Shown: positions 9,436 to 17,733 of the stretch, in pieces
How the letters are laid out: every line of letters starts with the position of its first letter
Numbering within the stretch: the stretch's first letter is position 1
NCBI RefSeq assembly: GCF_001942405.1
Contig: NZ_MKKA01000016.1
Span: 1 to 52,967, forward strand
DNA: 52,967 nucleotides
DNA from: Ornithinimicrobium sp. CNJ-824
GTDB lineage: Bacteria > Actinomycetota > Actinomycetes > Actinomycetales > Dermatophilaceae
Reading direction: 5' to 3'
The notes under the pieces: model-generated
The model's database searches: none
Seen by the model: only the letters and a program-made list of their open reading frames with translations
What the model was told of the DNA's origin: nothing
Made by a program: the position numbers and the translations under genes

Positions 9436-10224
9436 GTGAGCAGCACCCAGACCAGCAGGACCCAGGACGACCCGTCGCGGTACGCGCGGCTGCGGACGTT
9501 CAACTGGATCGCCGCGGTGGTGCACGCCGCGCAGGCCGTGGCCGTCGTGGTCCTGGCGACGGACTTCACCCTGCCGGTCACCGCGACCTACCTGTCCGGG
9601 CCGCCCGGGACCCCGCCGGGGGACCAGGTCACCCTGTGGGACGTGCCGACCGCCCTGGCGATCGCCGCGTTCCTGGCGCTGTCGGCGGTCTTCCACGTCC
9701 TCGTCGCCTCGCCGGGGCTGTTCGAACGCTACCGGGCCGGGCTGGCGCAGGAGCACAACTACTTCCGGTGGGTGGAGTACTCCCTGTCCAGCTCGTTGAT
9801 GATCGTCATCATCGCCCAGCTGGTGGGGATCTCCGACGTGGTGGCGCTGCTGGCGCTGTTCGGCGTGAACGCCTCGATGATCCTCTTCGGCTGGCTGCAG
9901 GAGAAGTACCACCAGCCCGGGGACGGCGGGTGGCTGCCGTTCGTCTTCGGGTGCTTCGCCGGGGCCGTGCCGTGGATCGGGGTGGTGCTCTACACGATCG
10001 CGCCCGGGTCGACGAGCGGGGCCGAGCCGCCCGGGTTCGTCTACGGGATCATCGTCTCGCTGTTCCTCTTCTTCAACGTCTTCGCGCTGGTCCAGTGGCT
10101 GCAGTACAAGCCGGTCGGCCGGTTCCGGGACTACCTCACCGGCGAGACCGCATACATCGTGCTCAGCCTGACCGCGAAGTCGGCGCTGGCCTGGCAGATC
10201 TTCGTCGGCACCCTCATGGGTTGA
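9436..10224 (+). CDS. Heliorhodopsin
   Basis: 262 residues with seven hydrophobic helices. Diagnostic heliorhodopsin segments are present. RWVEYSLSSSLMIVI in helix 3 carries Glu114, the expected Schiff-base counterion. LFGVNASMILFGWLQE is in helix 4, and LSLTAKSALAWQIF in helix 7 carries Lys248, the retinal attachment site. The N-terminus is taken as cytoplasmic, as in the family. GTG 9436 is chosen because GGAG lies five bases upstream and the N-terminus then has the usual length. Heliorhodopsins are slow-photocycle, probably sensory retinal proteins. No retinal biosynthesis gene is in the window. It sits back to back with a photolyase gene. Confidence 0.93.
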   Translation: MSSTQTSRTQDDPSRYARLRTFNWIAAVVHAAQAVAVVVLATDFTLPVTATYLSGPPGTPPGDQVTLWDVPTALAIAAFLALSAVFHVLVASPGLFERYRAGLAQEHNYFRWVEYSLSSSLMIVIIAQLVGISDVVALLALFGVNASMILFGWLQEKYHQPGDGGWLPFVFGCFAGAVPWIGVVLYTIAPGSTSGAEPPGFVYGIIVSLFLFFNVFALVQWLQYKPVGRFRDYLTGETAYIVLSLTAKSALAWQIFVGTLMG

Positions 10225-10233
10225 GCCCCGCAC

Positions 10234-10239
10234 TAGCGT
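10234..10239 (+). promoter_or_regulatory. -10 box TAGCGT, leaderless start
   Basis: TAGCGT ends 7 nt before ATG 10247 and only 10 nt after the heliorhodopsin stop. The next gene may therefore have its own promoter. It favours ATG 10247 over GTG 10238. Confidence 0.5.
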
Positions 10240-10246
10240 GGGCCCC

Positions 10247-11094
10247 ATGGACACCGACCGAGCCCCGGACCCGCACCTCGCCGAGCCCCCGGCCACGCTG
10301 ACGCGCGACCGCTGGTGGGTGACCGTCGCGGCCGTGGTCTGGATCGTCGGCAGCCTGTTCGGGACCGGCGTCATCGGTGGCGGGGTGGAGCAGCAGGGCG
10401 ACGGGCTGTTCTCCGACAGCGCCACCCTCATCGCCCCGATGGGCCCGGCGTTCTCGATCTGGTCGGTGATCTACCTAGGCCTGGCGGCCTACGTCGTGTG
10501 GCAGTGGCTGCCGTCGACCGCCCGGTCGCGGTGGTCGGCGCGCACCCGCATCCCCGCCGGTGTCGCGATCGCGCTCAACGGCCTGTGGCTGCTCGTCGTC
10601 CAGGCCGACCTGATCTGGCTGTCCGTGGTCGTCATGGTCGGCATCGTCGTCAGCCTGGGCCTGGTCCTGCGCGCCACGGCCCACCTGCCCCGCGAGGGGT
10701 GGGGCGCGACCTGACCGTGTCGGCCACGCACGGGCTCTACCTCGGCTGGATCTGCGTGGCCACCTGCGCCAACGTCGCGCTCTTCCTCGTCGACCTGGGC
10801 GTCCCGGAGACGGGCACTGCCTCCGAGCTGGTCACCGCGGCCGTGATCGCCGTCGTCGTCGTTCTCGCCGCCTGGCTGCTCGCCCGGACCGGCCAGCGCA
10901 TCTTCGCCGGCGGGATTGCGGCCGCCGTCGTGTGGGGCCTGGCCTGGGTGGCCGCCGGTCGGCTCACCGCCGAGCCGGAGTCGACCACGGTCGGGCTCGC
11001 CGCCGCCGTGGCCGCCGTCGGTGTCGCGGCCCTGGCCGTCGTGCTCATCGTGAAGAAGGGAACGGACCCTGGCCGGACCCGCGTGGCGGCCTGA
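10247..11094 (+). pseudogene. TspO/MBR-like tryptophan-rich membrane protein, frameshifted in this sequence
   Basis: The first half from ATG 10247 has WWVTVAAVVWIVGSLFG and APMGPAFSIWSVIYLGLAAYVVWQWLP. This is like actinobacterial tryptophan-rich (TspO-type) membrane proteins with five or more helices. That frame stops at 10712-10714. The -1 shifted frame continues at once with ATHGLYLGWICVATCANVA, the expected next conserved segment, and four more hydrophobic stretches to TGA 11094. One missing C near 10706 would restore a protein of about 280 residues. Known TspO proteins bind tetrapyrroles and influence light, oxygen or stress responses. Whether this longer relative does so is unknown. Confidence 0.6.
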
Positions 11095-11097
11095 CCC

Positions 11098-11433
11098 GTG
11101 ACCGGCCCTGGGCGTGAAGCCGGCCTGCCGTCGGAGCGGGGGTGGTCGCCGCGGTGGGCCGTGGTGGCCTCGGTCGTCGCGGCAGTGTCCACCCTGCCGC
11201 CCCTCGCCGCCGGGCTGATGCTGGTCTGGAGCGACCTGCAGACCTCGGGGGAGAAGTTCGACGGCCTCGGTCTGGCGCTGGGTGGCGCGCTCCTCGTGCC
11301 CGTGGCGGTCGTCCTCCTGGTGCTGGTCCTGTTCTGGGTGCGGGGCGGCCGCGTCGCGTTCTGGACCGCGACCGCCGCCGCGGCCGTGCTGGCCCTTGGC
11401 CTGCTGTGGTCCGGGTTCTCGTTCCCGTCGTGA
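11098..11433 (+). CDS. Small three-helix membrane protein, function unknown
   Basis: 111 residues from GTG 11098, three bases after the preceding stop, so probably co-transcribed with the TspO-like gene. It has three hydrophobic stretches (about residues 20-42, 58-80, 88-107) and a short Arg/Gly-rich N-terminus. I recognise no domain. Codon use is like the neighbours, which supports a real gene. Confidence 0.55.
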   Translation: MTGPGREAGLPSERGWSPRWAVVASVVAAVSTLPPLAAGLMLVWSDLQTSGEKFDGLGLALGGALLVPVAVVLLVLVLFWVRGGRVAFWTATAAAAVLALGLLWSGFSFPS

Positions 11434-11445
11434 GCGGGTCGCTGC

Positions 11446-12444
11446 TCACTCGGTCGTGGACGCCCCCCGGCCGCGCTGGTTGAGCCGCTCGGCGGCGCGT
11501 TGCCCCAGCACCGTGAGCTTGTCGACGACCCCGGTGCTCAGCTGACGGGCGGCGACCCGTCCCTTGACCGGCCGGGACGCGTCTTGGTCCGGGGGCGCGC
11601 CGGGCAGGAGCCGGTTGGCCAGCCCCATCACCCGCACCGTCGTCGACGGCATCAGGCCGTGCACCCGGATGCCGATCTTGGCCATCGGCGTCAGCACGAC
11701 GTGCGGCCGACCGGCCAGCACGCCGTCGACCATCTTGCGGGCGGCCCGCCGCGCGTCCATCGTCAGCAGCGGCAGCGAGGCCGCCGGGCCGAACCAGGCG
11801 AACTCCGCGGCCCGGTCGCCGGTGAACAGGGCGTTCTCGTGCGACCCGGTGCGCATGAGCCCGGGCACGATCGTCGTCGCGGTGACGCCGGTGCCCTGCA
11901 GCTCGGACGACAGCCCCTCGGTGAAGCCCACCGCGCCGAACTTGGCCGTCGCGTAGGGCAGCAGGTGCGGTGGCGACACCTTCCCGCCGATGCTCGTCAC
12001 CACGCCGATCCGGCCGTGGCCGCGCTCGCGCATCCCCGGCAGCACCGACCAGACGGTGTTCACCGGGCCCATGAGCATGACCCCCACGGCGTCGTCGAAG
12101 TGCCCGAAGGTCATCGTCTCGGCGGGGCCCACCTGGATGATGCCCGCGACGTGGATCAGCACCTCGACCGGCCCGAGGTCCTGCTCGACCTGCCGGACCA
12201 GCGCCTGCACCCCCTCGCGGTCGGAGACGTCGCAGGCGTAGGGGACCACCCGCCCGGCGCCCGCCCCCTGCGCCGACCGGGCCTCCGACTCCGCCTGCTG
12301 CGCACCCCGCCGCGTCTCCTCCAGGTTGCGCGCGCAGACCGCGACGTCGTGGCCCTGCTCGGCGAGGTTCTCGGCGACGAGCAGGCCCAGCCCCCGGGAC
12401 GCGCCGGCGACCAGGGCGACAGGACGTGCTGACGTGGGTTCCAT
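11446..12444 (-). CDS. Short-chain dehydrogenase/reductase (SDR) family protein
   Basis: 332 residues. VAGASRGLGL near residue 12 is the TGxxxGxG cofactor motif, HVAGI matches the NAG motif, and TSIGG with YATAK gives the Ser and the YxxxK catalytic residues. The C-terminal extension of about 80 residues beyond the Rossmann core, rich in Arg and Pro, is longer than in classical SDRs. It resembles actinobacterial SDRs annotated only as oxidoreductases. ATG 12444 is favoured by a -10 box 6 nt upstream. Substrate unknown. Confidence 0.85.
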   Translation of the reverse strand: MEPTSARPVALVAGASRGLGLLVAENLAEQGHDVAVCARNLEETRRGAQQAESEARSAQGAGAGRVVPYACDVSDREGVQALVRQVEQDLGPVEVLIHVAGIIQVGPAETMTFGHFDDAVGVMLMGPVNTVWSVLPGMRERGHGRIGVVTSIGGKVSPPHLLPYATAKFGAVGFTEGLSSELQGTGVTATTIVPGLMRTGSHENALFTGDRAAEFAWFGPAASLPLLTMDARRAARKMVDGVLAGRPHVVLTPMAKIGIRVHGLMPSTTVRVMGLANRLLPGAPPDQDASRPVKGRVAARQLSTGVVDKLTVLGQRAAERLNQRGRGASTTE

Positions 12445-12450
12445 CCCTCG

Positions 12451-12456
12451 ACGGTA
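12451..12456 (-). promoter_or_regulatory. -10 box TACCGT, leaderless start of the SDR gene
   Basis: Minus-strand TACCGT ends 6 nt before ATG 12444. Confidence 0.45.
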
Positions 12457-12551
12457 GGAGCCTGTCGCCCGTCCCGCGACCGGGCGCGGACCGGTGGCGC
12501 ACGTCATACCCCCCTCACCCCTTCAGGGTGGCGGGCCCCCCCACCCCGGCC

Positions 12552-12557
12552 TAGGGT
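12552..12557 (+). promoter_or_regulatory. Candidate -10 box TAGGGT of the glycosyltransferase operon
   Basis: TAGGGT lies 75 bp upstream of the first glycosyltransferase start in the divergent intergenic region. This would give a leader of about 70 nt with an AGGAGG ribosome-binding site at 12622-12627. No clear -35 is seen. Confidence 0.35.
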
Positions 12558-12632
12558 GCGAGGACGACCTCCTCGTCGACGTGCCAGGGGCGGTCGGGGA
12601 CCGATCGCCCGCGGCACGGACAGGAGGTGCCG

Positions 12633-13724
12633 GTGCACGTCGTCGTCGTGGCGCACACCCGCTTCGCCCTCGCCCGGCCGTTCGCCGGCGGGCTGGAGTC
12701 GGTGACCTGGCACCTCGTGCGGGCCCTCGTGGCCCGCGGCCACCGGGTGAGCGTCTTCGCCGCGGCGGGCAGCGAGCCGATCGACGGGGTGGACTACCTC
12801 GAGCCGGAGACCATCGAGCTGAGCGAGGCCGCCAGGGCCGACGTCTCGATGCCCGACGAGGGCAACCTGCAGCGCCACCACGCCTACCTCGCGCTCATGC
12901 TCGACCTGGCGGCGCGCACCGACGTCGACGTCGTCCACGTGCACGCGCTGCACTACCTGCCCACCGCCATGGCGCCCACGCTGCGGGTGCCGACCGTGCT
13001 GACCCTGCACACCCCGCCGACCCCCTGGCTGGAGTCGGCGCTCCAGGTCGCCGGCCGGTCCGCCGCGCGGGGCGTCGGCCGGATGCCGCACGTCACCGCC
13101 GTCAGCGCGCACACCGCCCGGGCCTGGCGGCACGCCGTCGAGGCCGAGGTCGTGCGCAACGGCGTCGACACCGACGAGTGGACGCCCGGCCCCGGCGGCG
13201 ACCGGCTCGTCTGGACCGGTCGGATCACCCCGGAGAAGGCCCCGCACACGGCGGTCCAGATCGCCCGGGCCGCGGGCATGCCGCTCGTGCTCGCCGGGCC
13301 GCTGTCCGACGCCCGCTACGCCCGGGAGCGGCTGATGCCGATGCTCGGCGACGGCGTCGAGTACGCCGGCCACCTGCACGACACCGAGCTCGTCGACCTC
13401 GTCGGCGGCAGCGCGGCGGCCCTGGTCACCCCCGACTGGGACGAGCCCTACGGCCTGGTCGCCGCCGAGGCGCTCGCCTGCGGGACCCCGGTGCTCGGGC
13501 TCTCCCGCGGGGGGCTGCGCGAGATCGTCCGCGACGAGGTCGGCGCGCTCGTCGTGCCCGACGACCGGCTGGTCGGCCGGGCCGCCGCCGCCCTGCCGCG
13601 GGTGCTGGAGATCCCCCGCGAGCGGTGCCGCCGCTACGCCGAGGACCACCTGGGGATGGCCGCGATGGTGGACGGCTACCTGGAGGTCTACGAGCGCGCG
13701 CTGCGGGTGGCGGAGATCGCGTGA
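12633..13724 (+). CDS. Glycosyltransferase family 4 protein
   Basis: 363 residues, GT-B fold. The N-terminal lobe includes VVVVAHTRF and FAGGLESVTWHL, the glycine-rich acceptor loop of GT4 enzymes. The C-terminal lobe has RLVWTGRITPEKAPH and WDEPYGLVAAEALACGTPVLG, the EPYGxxxxEAxxxG nucleotide-sugar motif with Glu at both ends. GTG 12633 is chosen because AGGAGG ends five bases upstream, whereas GTG 12627 lies inside it. First gene of a tightly coupled run of six glycan genes. Donor and acceptor are unknown. Confidence 0.85.
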   Translation: MHVVVVAHTRFALARPFAGGLESVTWHLVRALVARGHRVSVFAAAGSEPIDGVDYLEPETIELSEAARADVSMPDEGNLQRHHAYLALMLDLAARTDVDVVHVHALHYLPTAMAPTLRVPTVLTLHTPPTPWLESALQVAGRSAARGVGRMPHVTAVSAHTARAWRHAVEAEVVRNGVDTDEWTPGPGGDRLVWTGRITPEKAPHTAVQIARAAGMPLVLAGPLSDARYARERLMPMLGDGVEYAGHLHDTELVDLVGGSAAALVTPDWDEPYGLVAAEALACGTPVLGLSRGGLREIVRDEVGALVVPDDRLVGRAAAALPRVLEIPRERCRRYAEDHLGMAAMVDGYLEVYERALRVAEIA

Positions 13725-14803
13725 TCGGCTACTACGTCCACCACCAGGGGTCCGGCCACGTCCGCCGGGCGGCCGCGGTGGCCCGGCGCATGCAGCACGA
13801 CGTCGTCGGCCTGGGGTCGGGCCCCCGGCCGCCGGAGTGGGACGGCGCCTGGGTCGCGCTGCCCCGGGACGACGACCCGCCGGTGACCGACCCGGAGGGG
13901 GCCGACGTCACCGCAGGCGGTGTCCTGCACTGGGTCCCGCGCCACCACCCCGGGCTGCGGACCCGGCACCGGGTGATCGCCGACTGGATCGAGGAGGAGC
14001 GGCCGGCCTTGGTCGTCGTCGACGTCTCCGTCGAGGTCACCCTGCTCGTCCGGCTCTGCGGGGTGCCGGTCGTCGTCGGTGCCATGCCCGGCGACCGCAC
14101 CGACCGCCCCCACCGCCTGGCCTACGACGTCGCCGAGGCGCTGCTGGCGCCCTGGCCCGCGCAGGCCCACCCGGACAACGGGTGGCCGCAGGCCTGGACC
14201 GACAAGACCTGGCACGTCGGGGGGATCAGTGCGCTCGACCTGGGGTCCGGGGACGACCCGGGAGGTATGCCGTCGCGCCCCGCCGGCGCGGGCGCCTCCG
14301 TGCCCCGCGACGTCCTCGTCCTCTGGGGGACCGGTGGCGACGACCCCGACCAGGGCGGGTACGCCGAGGCCCAGCGGGCCACGCCCGGCTGGCGGTGGAC
14401 CTTCCGCGGGGGCCGGCTGCCCGCCGCGGACGGCGCGGTCCTCGCCGCCGAGCTGAGCGCCGCCGACGTCGTCGTCTGCCACGCCGGGCAGGGGTCGGTC
14501 GCCGACGTGGCCCTGCTCCGCCGCCCGGCCGTCGTGCTCGCCCAGCCCCGGCCGCACGCCGAGCAGGAGGCGACGGTGCGGGCCATCGCGCGGATGGGCA
14601 TCGCCGCCACCGGGGTCGGCTGGCCGTCGGCGCAGGAGTGGCCGGGCCTGCTGGAGGAGGCGCTGGCGACCGGCGGCGCCGGCTGGCAGCGGTGGGGCGG
14701 CGACGGGGCGGTCGCCGCGGCCGCCCACCTGGACGGGCTGGCCGACCGGTTCTCGGCCGAGGTCACGGGGGCGCCGCAGGGGACGACGGAAGGACCGGCA
14801 TGA
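13721..14803 (+). CDS. MurG-like GT-B glycosyltransferase
   Basis: 360 residues from GTG 13721, overlapping the previous stop (GTGA). It begins IGYYVHHQGSGHVRRA, the GxGHxxR acceptor loop of the MurG/GT28 type. The C-terminal half contains VVCHAGQGSVADVALLRRPAVVLAQPRPHAEQ arranged like the nucleotide-sugar site of MurG, where HxGxxS is followed by a P-rich loop and an Glu-Gln pair. It probably transfers a sugar at the cytoplasmic side. It is not MurG itself, because the division cluster is absent. Confidence 0.8.
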   Translation: MIGYYVHHQGSGHVRRAAAVARRMQHDVVGLGSGPRPPEWDGAWVALPRDDDPPVTDPEGADVTAGGVLHWVPRHHPGLRTRHRVIADWIEEERPALVVVDVSVEVTLLVRLCGVPVVVGAMPGDRTDRPHRLAYDVAEALLAPWPAQAHPDNGWPQAWTDKTWHVGGISALDLGSGDDPGGMPSRPAGAGASVPRDVLVLWGTGGDDPDQGGYAEAQRATPGWRWTFRGGRLPAADGAVLAAELSAADVVVCHAGQGSVADVALLRRPAVVLAQPRPHAEQEATVRAIARMGIAATGVGWPSAQEWPGLLEEALATGGAGWQRWGGDGAVAAAAHLDGLADRFSAEVTGAPQGTTEGPA

Positions 14804-15660
14804 CGTCCGCACCGGCACGCGTCGCCGTGCTCACCATCGTCGCCGGCCGCCACGACCACCTCCGCGGGCAGGTCGCCGGCCTGACGCTCTCCCGCCGGCT
14901 GCCGGACCTGCACGTCATCGCCTCCATGGGCGACGACGACATCACCGCCGGCCGGGTCGAGGGACTCACCGGTCCCTGGCGGACCGAGGTCGTGCCGGTG
15001 GACGTCGGCGAGCTCGGCCTGCCCCTGGCGCAGGCCCGCAACGTCGCTGCGGCCCGTGCGGAGGAGCTGGGCGCCGACCTGCTCGTTCTCCTCGACGTGG
15101 ACTGCATCCCCGGCCCGGACCTCGTCGGCACCTACGCGACCCACGCGCTGGGCCCCGACCGGCCGCCCTCCCCGGCGATCTGGTGCGGCGACGTGGCCTA
15201 CCTGCCGCCGCTGGAGCCCGGGGAACGCCTGGACCTGGACCGGCTCGCCGAGCGCGGCCGCCACCGCGAGGACCGGGTGCTGCTCGGGCCCGGCGAGACG
15301 CTGCGCGAGGACGACCTGCGGATGTTCTGGTCGCTGTCGTTCGCGATGACGCCCGACGACTTCCGGGCGGCCGGCGGCTTCTGCGCCGACTACGTCGGCT
15401 ACGGCGGTGAGGACACCGACTTCGCCCAGGCCGTCGCCGCGGCCGGGGGGAGCCTGACCTGGGTGGGCGGCGCGACGGCATACCACCAGCACCACGAGAG
15501 CACCTCCCCGCCGGTGCAGCACCTGGAGGCGGTCGTGCGCAACGCCGGCGTCTTCCACGACCGGTGGGGGTGGTGGCCGATGGAGGGGTGGCTGACGGCG
15601 TTCGAGGAGCGCGGGCTCGCGCGGGTCGGCGCCGACGGGCGCTGGGAGGTGGCGCGGTGA
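14800..15660 (+). CDS. Glycosyltransferase family 2-like protein with galactosyltransferase C-terminal domain
   Basis: 286 residues, ATGA overlap with the previous gene. GT-A fold: AVLTIVAGRHDHL opens the domain, LVLLDVDCIPGPDL carries the DxD metal motif, and GGFCADYVGYGGEDTDFAQ is the C-terminal GGED segment with the catalytic Glu/Asp. A His-rich AYHQHHES follows. The combination resembles actinobacterial GT2 proteins with the GT7 C-terminal domain. Cytoplasmic, third of six coupled genes. Confidence 0.85.
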   Translation: MTSAPARVAVLTIVAGRHDHLRGQVAGLTLSRRLPDLHVIASMGDDDITAGRVEGLTGPWRTEVVPVDVGELGLPLAQARNVAAARAEELGADLLVLLDVDCIPGPDLVGTYATHALGPDRPPSPAIWCGDVAYLPPLEPGERLDLDRLAERGRHREDRVLLGPGETLREDDLRMFWSLSFAMTPDDFRAAGGFCADYVGYGGEDTDFAQAVAAAGGSLTWVGGATAYHQHHESTSPPVQHLEAVVRNAGVFHDRWGWWPMEGWLTAFEERGLARVGADGRWEVAR

Positions 15661-16796
15661 GGCCCCGCCCGGTGCGGGTGCTGTCGGTGCCGTCGGACCA
15701 CAGCTACGTCCAGCACCTGCTCGACCCCGACCCGGCGGCCGGGCAGGGGTTCGTCCTGCTGCCGGACCCGCCGGTGCCCGGGGCCGCGCCGGGCGTGTGG
15801 TGGCCCCACCCGGGCCTGGACGCCGCCTGGGTGCTCGAGCACGCCGGGGAGTTCGACGTCGTCCACGTGCACTTCGGCACCGAGTCGAAGACGGTCGAGG
15901 AGCTCGTGGAGTGGCTGGCCGCCCTGCGCCGGACCCGGGTGCCGCTGGTGCTCACCGTGCACGACATCTCGCACCCGCACCTGCGCGACCAGACGAGCTA
16001 CCACGAGCAGCTCGACGTGCTCGTGCCCGCGGCGGACGCGCTGCTGACCCTCACCGAGGGGGCTGCCGACGTCGTCGAGCGGCGGTGGGGCCGGCGGCCG
16101 GAGGTGGTCCGCCACCCGCACGTCGTGCCGCTGCCGCTCGTCGGGGCGCCCCGGCCCCGGCACGAGGGGTTCCGCGTCGGGCTGCACCTGAAGAGCCTGC
16201 GCACCAACCTCGACCCGGTCCCGGTGATCGACCCGCTGCGGGAGGCGGTCCGTCGGGTGGACGGCGCGCGGCTGCACGTGCACGCCCATCCCGAGCTGCT
16301 CGACGAGGACTTCGGCCGCTACGACCCGCGGGTGGCCGACGCGCTGCGGACGCTGGAGGAGGACCCGGTCGCCGAGGTCCACGTGCAGCCGCGGATGAGC
16401 GACCCGCAGCTGTGGGACTACCTGCGCTGCATCGACGTCTCCGTGCTGACCTACGCCTGGGCGACCCACTCCGGCTGGGTCGAGGCCTGCCGCGACGTCG
16501 GCACCTGGGTGCTGGCCCCGGACGTCGGCCACCTGCTCGAGCAGGGCGGGGTGCTGGCCTGGGGCCGGGCCGACGAGCCCCCCTCGGTCGACCGGCTGCA
16601 CGACCTGCTCGAGGTCGCCAGGGACCGTCGGCCGCAGACGATCTCCTCGCAGGACCGGTTCGACCAGCGACGGCTGCTGGCGGCCCGGCACACGGAGGTC
16701 TACCGTCAGGTCATCCGGGAGCGGGCCGGCGGTGCGCGCGTGGTCGACGGGCCGTGGGCCGGGGCCGCCCGGGAGGACGATCCGAGGAGACGCTGA
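15657..16796 (+). CDS. Glycosyltransferase (GT-B, GT4-like)
   Basis: 379 residues from GTG 15657 (GTGA overlap with the previous stop). FDVVHVHFGTESK and LVLTVHDISHPH are the N-terminal lobe of a GT4-like enzyme. The C-terminal lobe is less canonical: VLTYAWATHSGWVEACRDVGTWVLAP replaces the usual EPYG motif. The protein can be placed in the GT-B class with fair confidence but not in a precise family. The stop shares a base with the next ATG (TGATG). Confidence 0.75.
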   Translation: MRPRPVRVLSVPSDHSYVQHLLDPDPAAGQGFVLLPDPPVPGAAPGVWWPHPGLDAAWVLEHAGEFDVVHVHFGTESKTVEELVEWLAALRRTRVPLVLTVHDISHPHLRDQTSYHEQLDVLVPAADALLTLTEGAADVVERRWGRRPEVVRHPHVVPLPLVGAPRPRHEGFRVGLHLKSLRTNLDPVPVIDPLREAVRRVDGARLHVHAHPELLDEDFGRYDPRVADALRTLEEDPVAEVHVQPRMSDPQLWDYLRCIDVSVLTYAWATHSGWVEACRDVGTWVLAPDVGHLLEQGGVLAWGRADEPPSVDRLHDLLEVARDRRPQTISSQDRFDQRRLLAARHTEVYRQVIRERAGGARVVDGPWAGAAREDDPRRR

Positions 16797-17733
16797 TGGG
16801 GCAGGACGAGGGGCGCCGGCGGCACTACGGCGCGTTCTACGGGCTCGAGGAGCTGCCCGGCACGGGACGCCCGCGGGTGCTGGTCCACGGCAACTGCCAG
16901 GCCGAGGCGCTCCGCGTGGGGCTGGGGACGGCGGACGCGCTCGACACGGTCCGCGTGCCCCCGGTGCACGAGCTCGAGGAGGAGGACCTGCCGCACCTGC
17001 AGCGGGTGCTGGACTGGGCCGACGTCGTGCTCGCCCAGGCGGTCCAGGACGACTACCGGGGTATGCCGGTCGGCACCGCCCAGGTCGCCGCCCGGTCGGG
17101 GGGCGCCCGGCTGGTGGCGCTGCCGAACTACTTCTCGCGCCGGCTCTTCCCCCAGCAGGTGCTCGTCCGCGGGGAGGGGATCGACGACCCGCCGCTCGTG
17201 CCCTACCAGGACGTGCGGCGGATCGGCCGGGCCGCCGGGTGGTCCGGCCCGTGGGAGCCGTCGCACGAGCTGGTCGTGGCCCGGGCCCGGGCCGGGCAGG
17301 AGGAGCTGCGGCGGCGGGAGCGCGAGCAGGGCTCGCTCGTGATCAGCGACGCCGTCGAGGCGGCCGGGGCCGAGGCCGGCTGGACGGTCGACCACCCGGG
17401 CAACCCGGTGCTGCTCGTGCTGGCCCAGCGGGTGCTCGACCACCTCGTCGAGGACGGGGTGCTGGACCGGCGGGAGGGCGGCGTCCCGCAGGTGGCCGAC
17501 CCGGGGCGGGTCCTGCTGGCGTCGGTGCAGACGCCGTTGTCGCCGGTGGTGCTGGACGCCTGGGCCTGGACGTGGTGCACGCCCGCAGCGCCTGGGTCGT
17601 CGGCGGGCGCACCGTGCCGGACGAGGAGGTGGACGAGGAGCACGCGGCGTTCTACGCCGAGCACCCCCTCGTCGTGGAGACCGGGATGCGCAAGTACGCC
17701 GACCTGCTCACCGCGTGGGGCTGGGAGGAGTGA
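16796..17733 (+). pseudogene. WcbI-type polysaccharide biosynthesis protein, frameshifted in this sequence
   Basis: ATG 16796 opens a frame with VLVHGNCQAEALRVGL near residue 27, the hallmark of the WcbI family. WcbI proteins bind CoA and act on capsular glycans, probably as acyltransferases. VVLAQAVQDDYRGMPVGT and LPNYFSRRLFPQQV fit the family. The frame runs off at about 17560. The -1 frame continues with GLDVVHARSAWVVGGRTV and ends at TGA 17733, where the next gene starts. Observed GACGCCTGGG would be GACGCCCTGGG without the shift. A single missing C in a C run is the likely cause. Confidence 0.75.
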
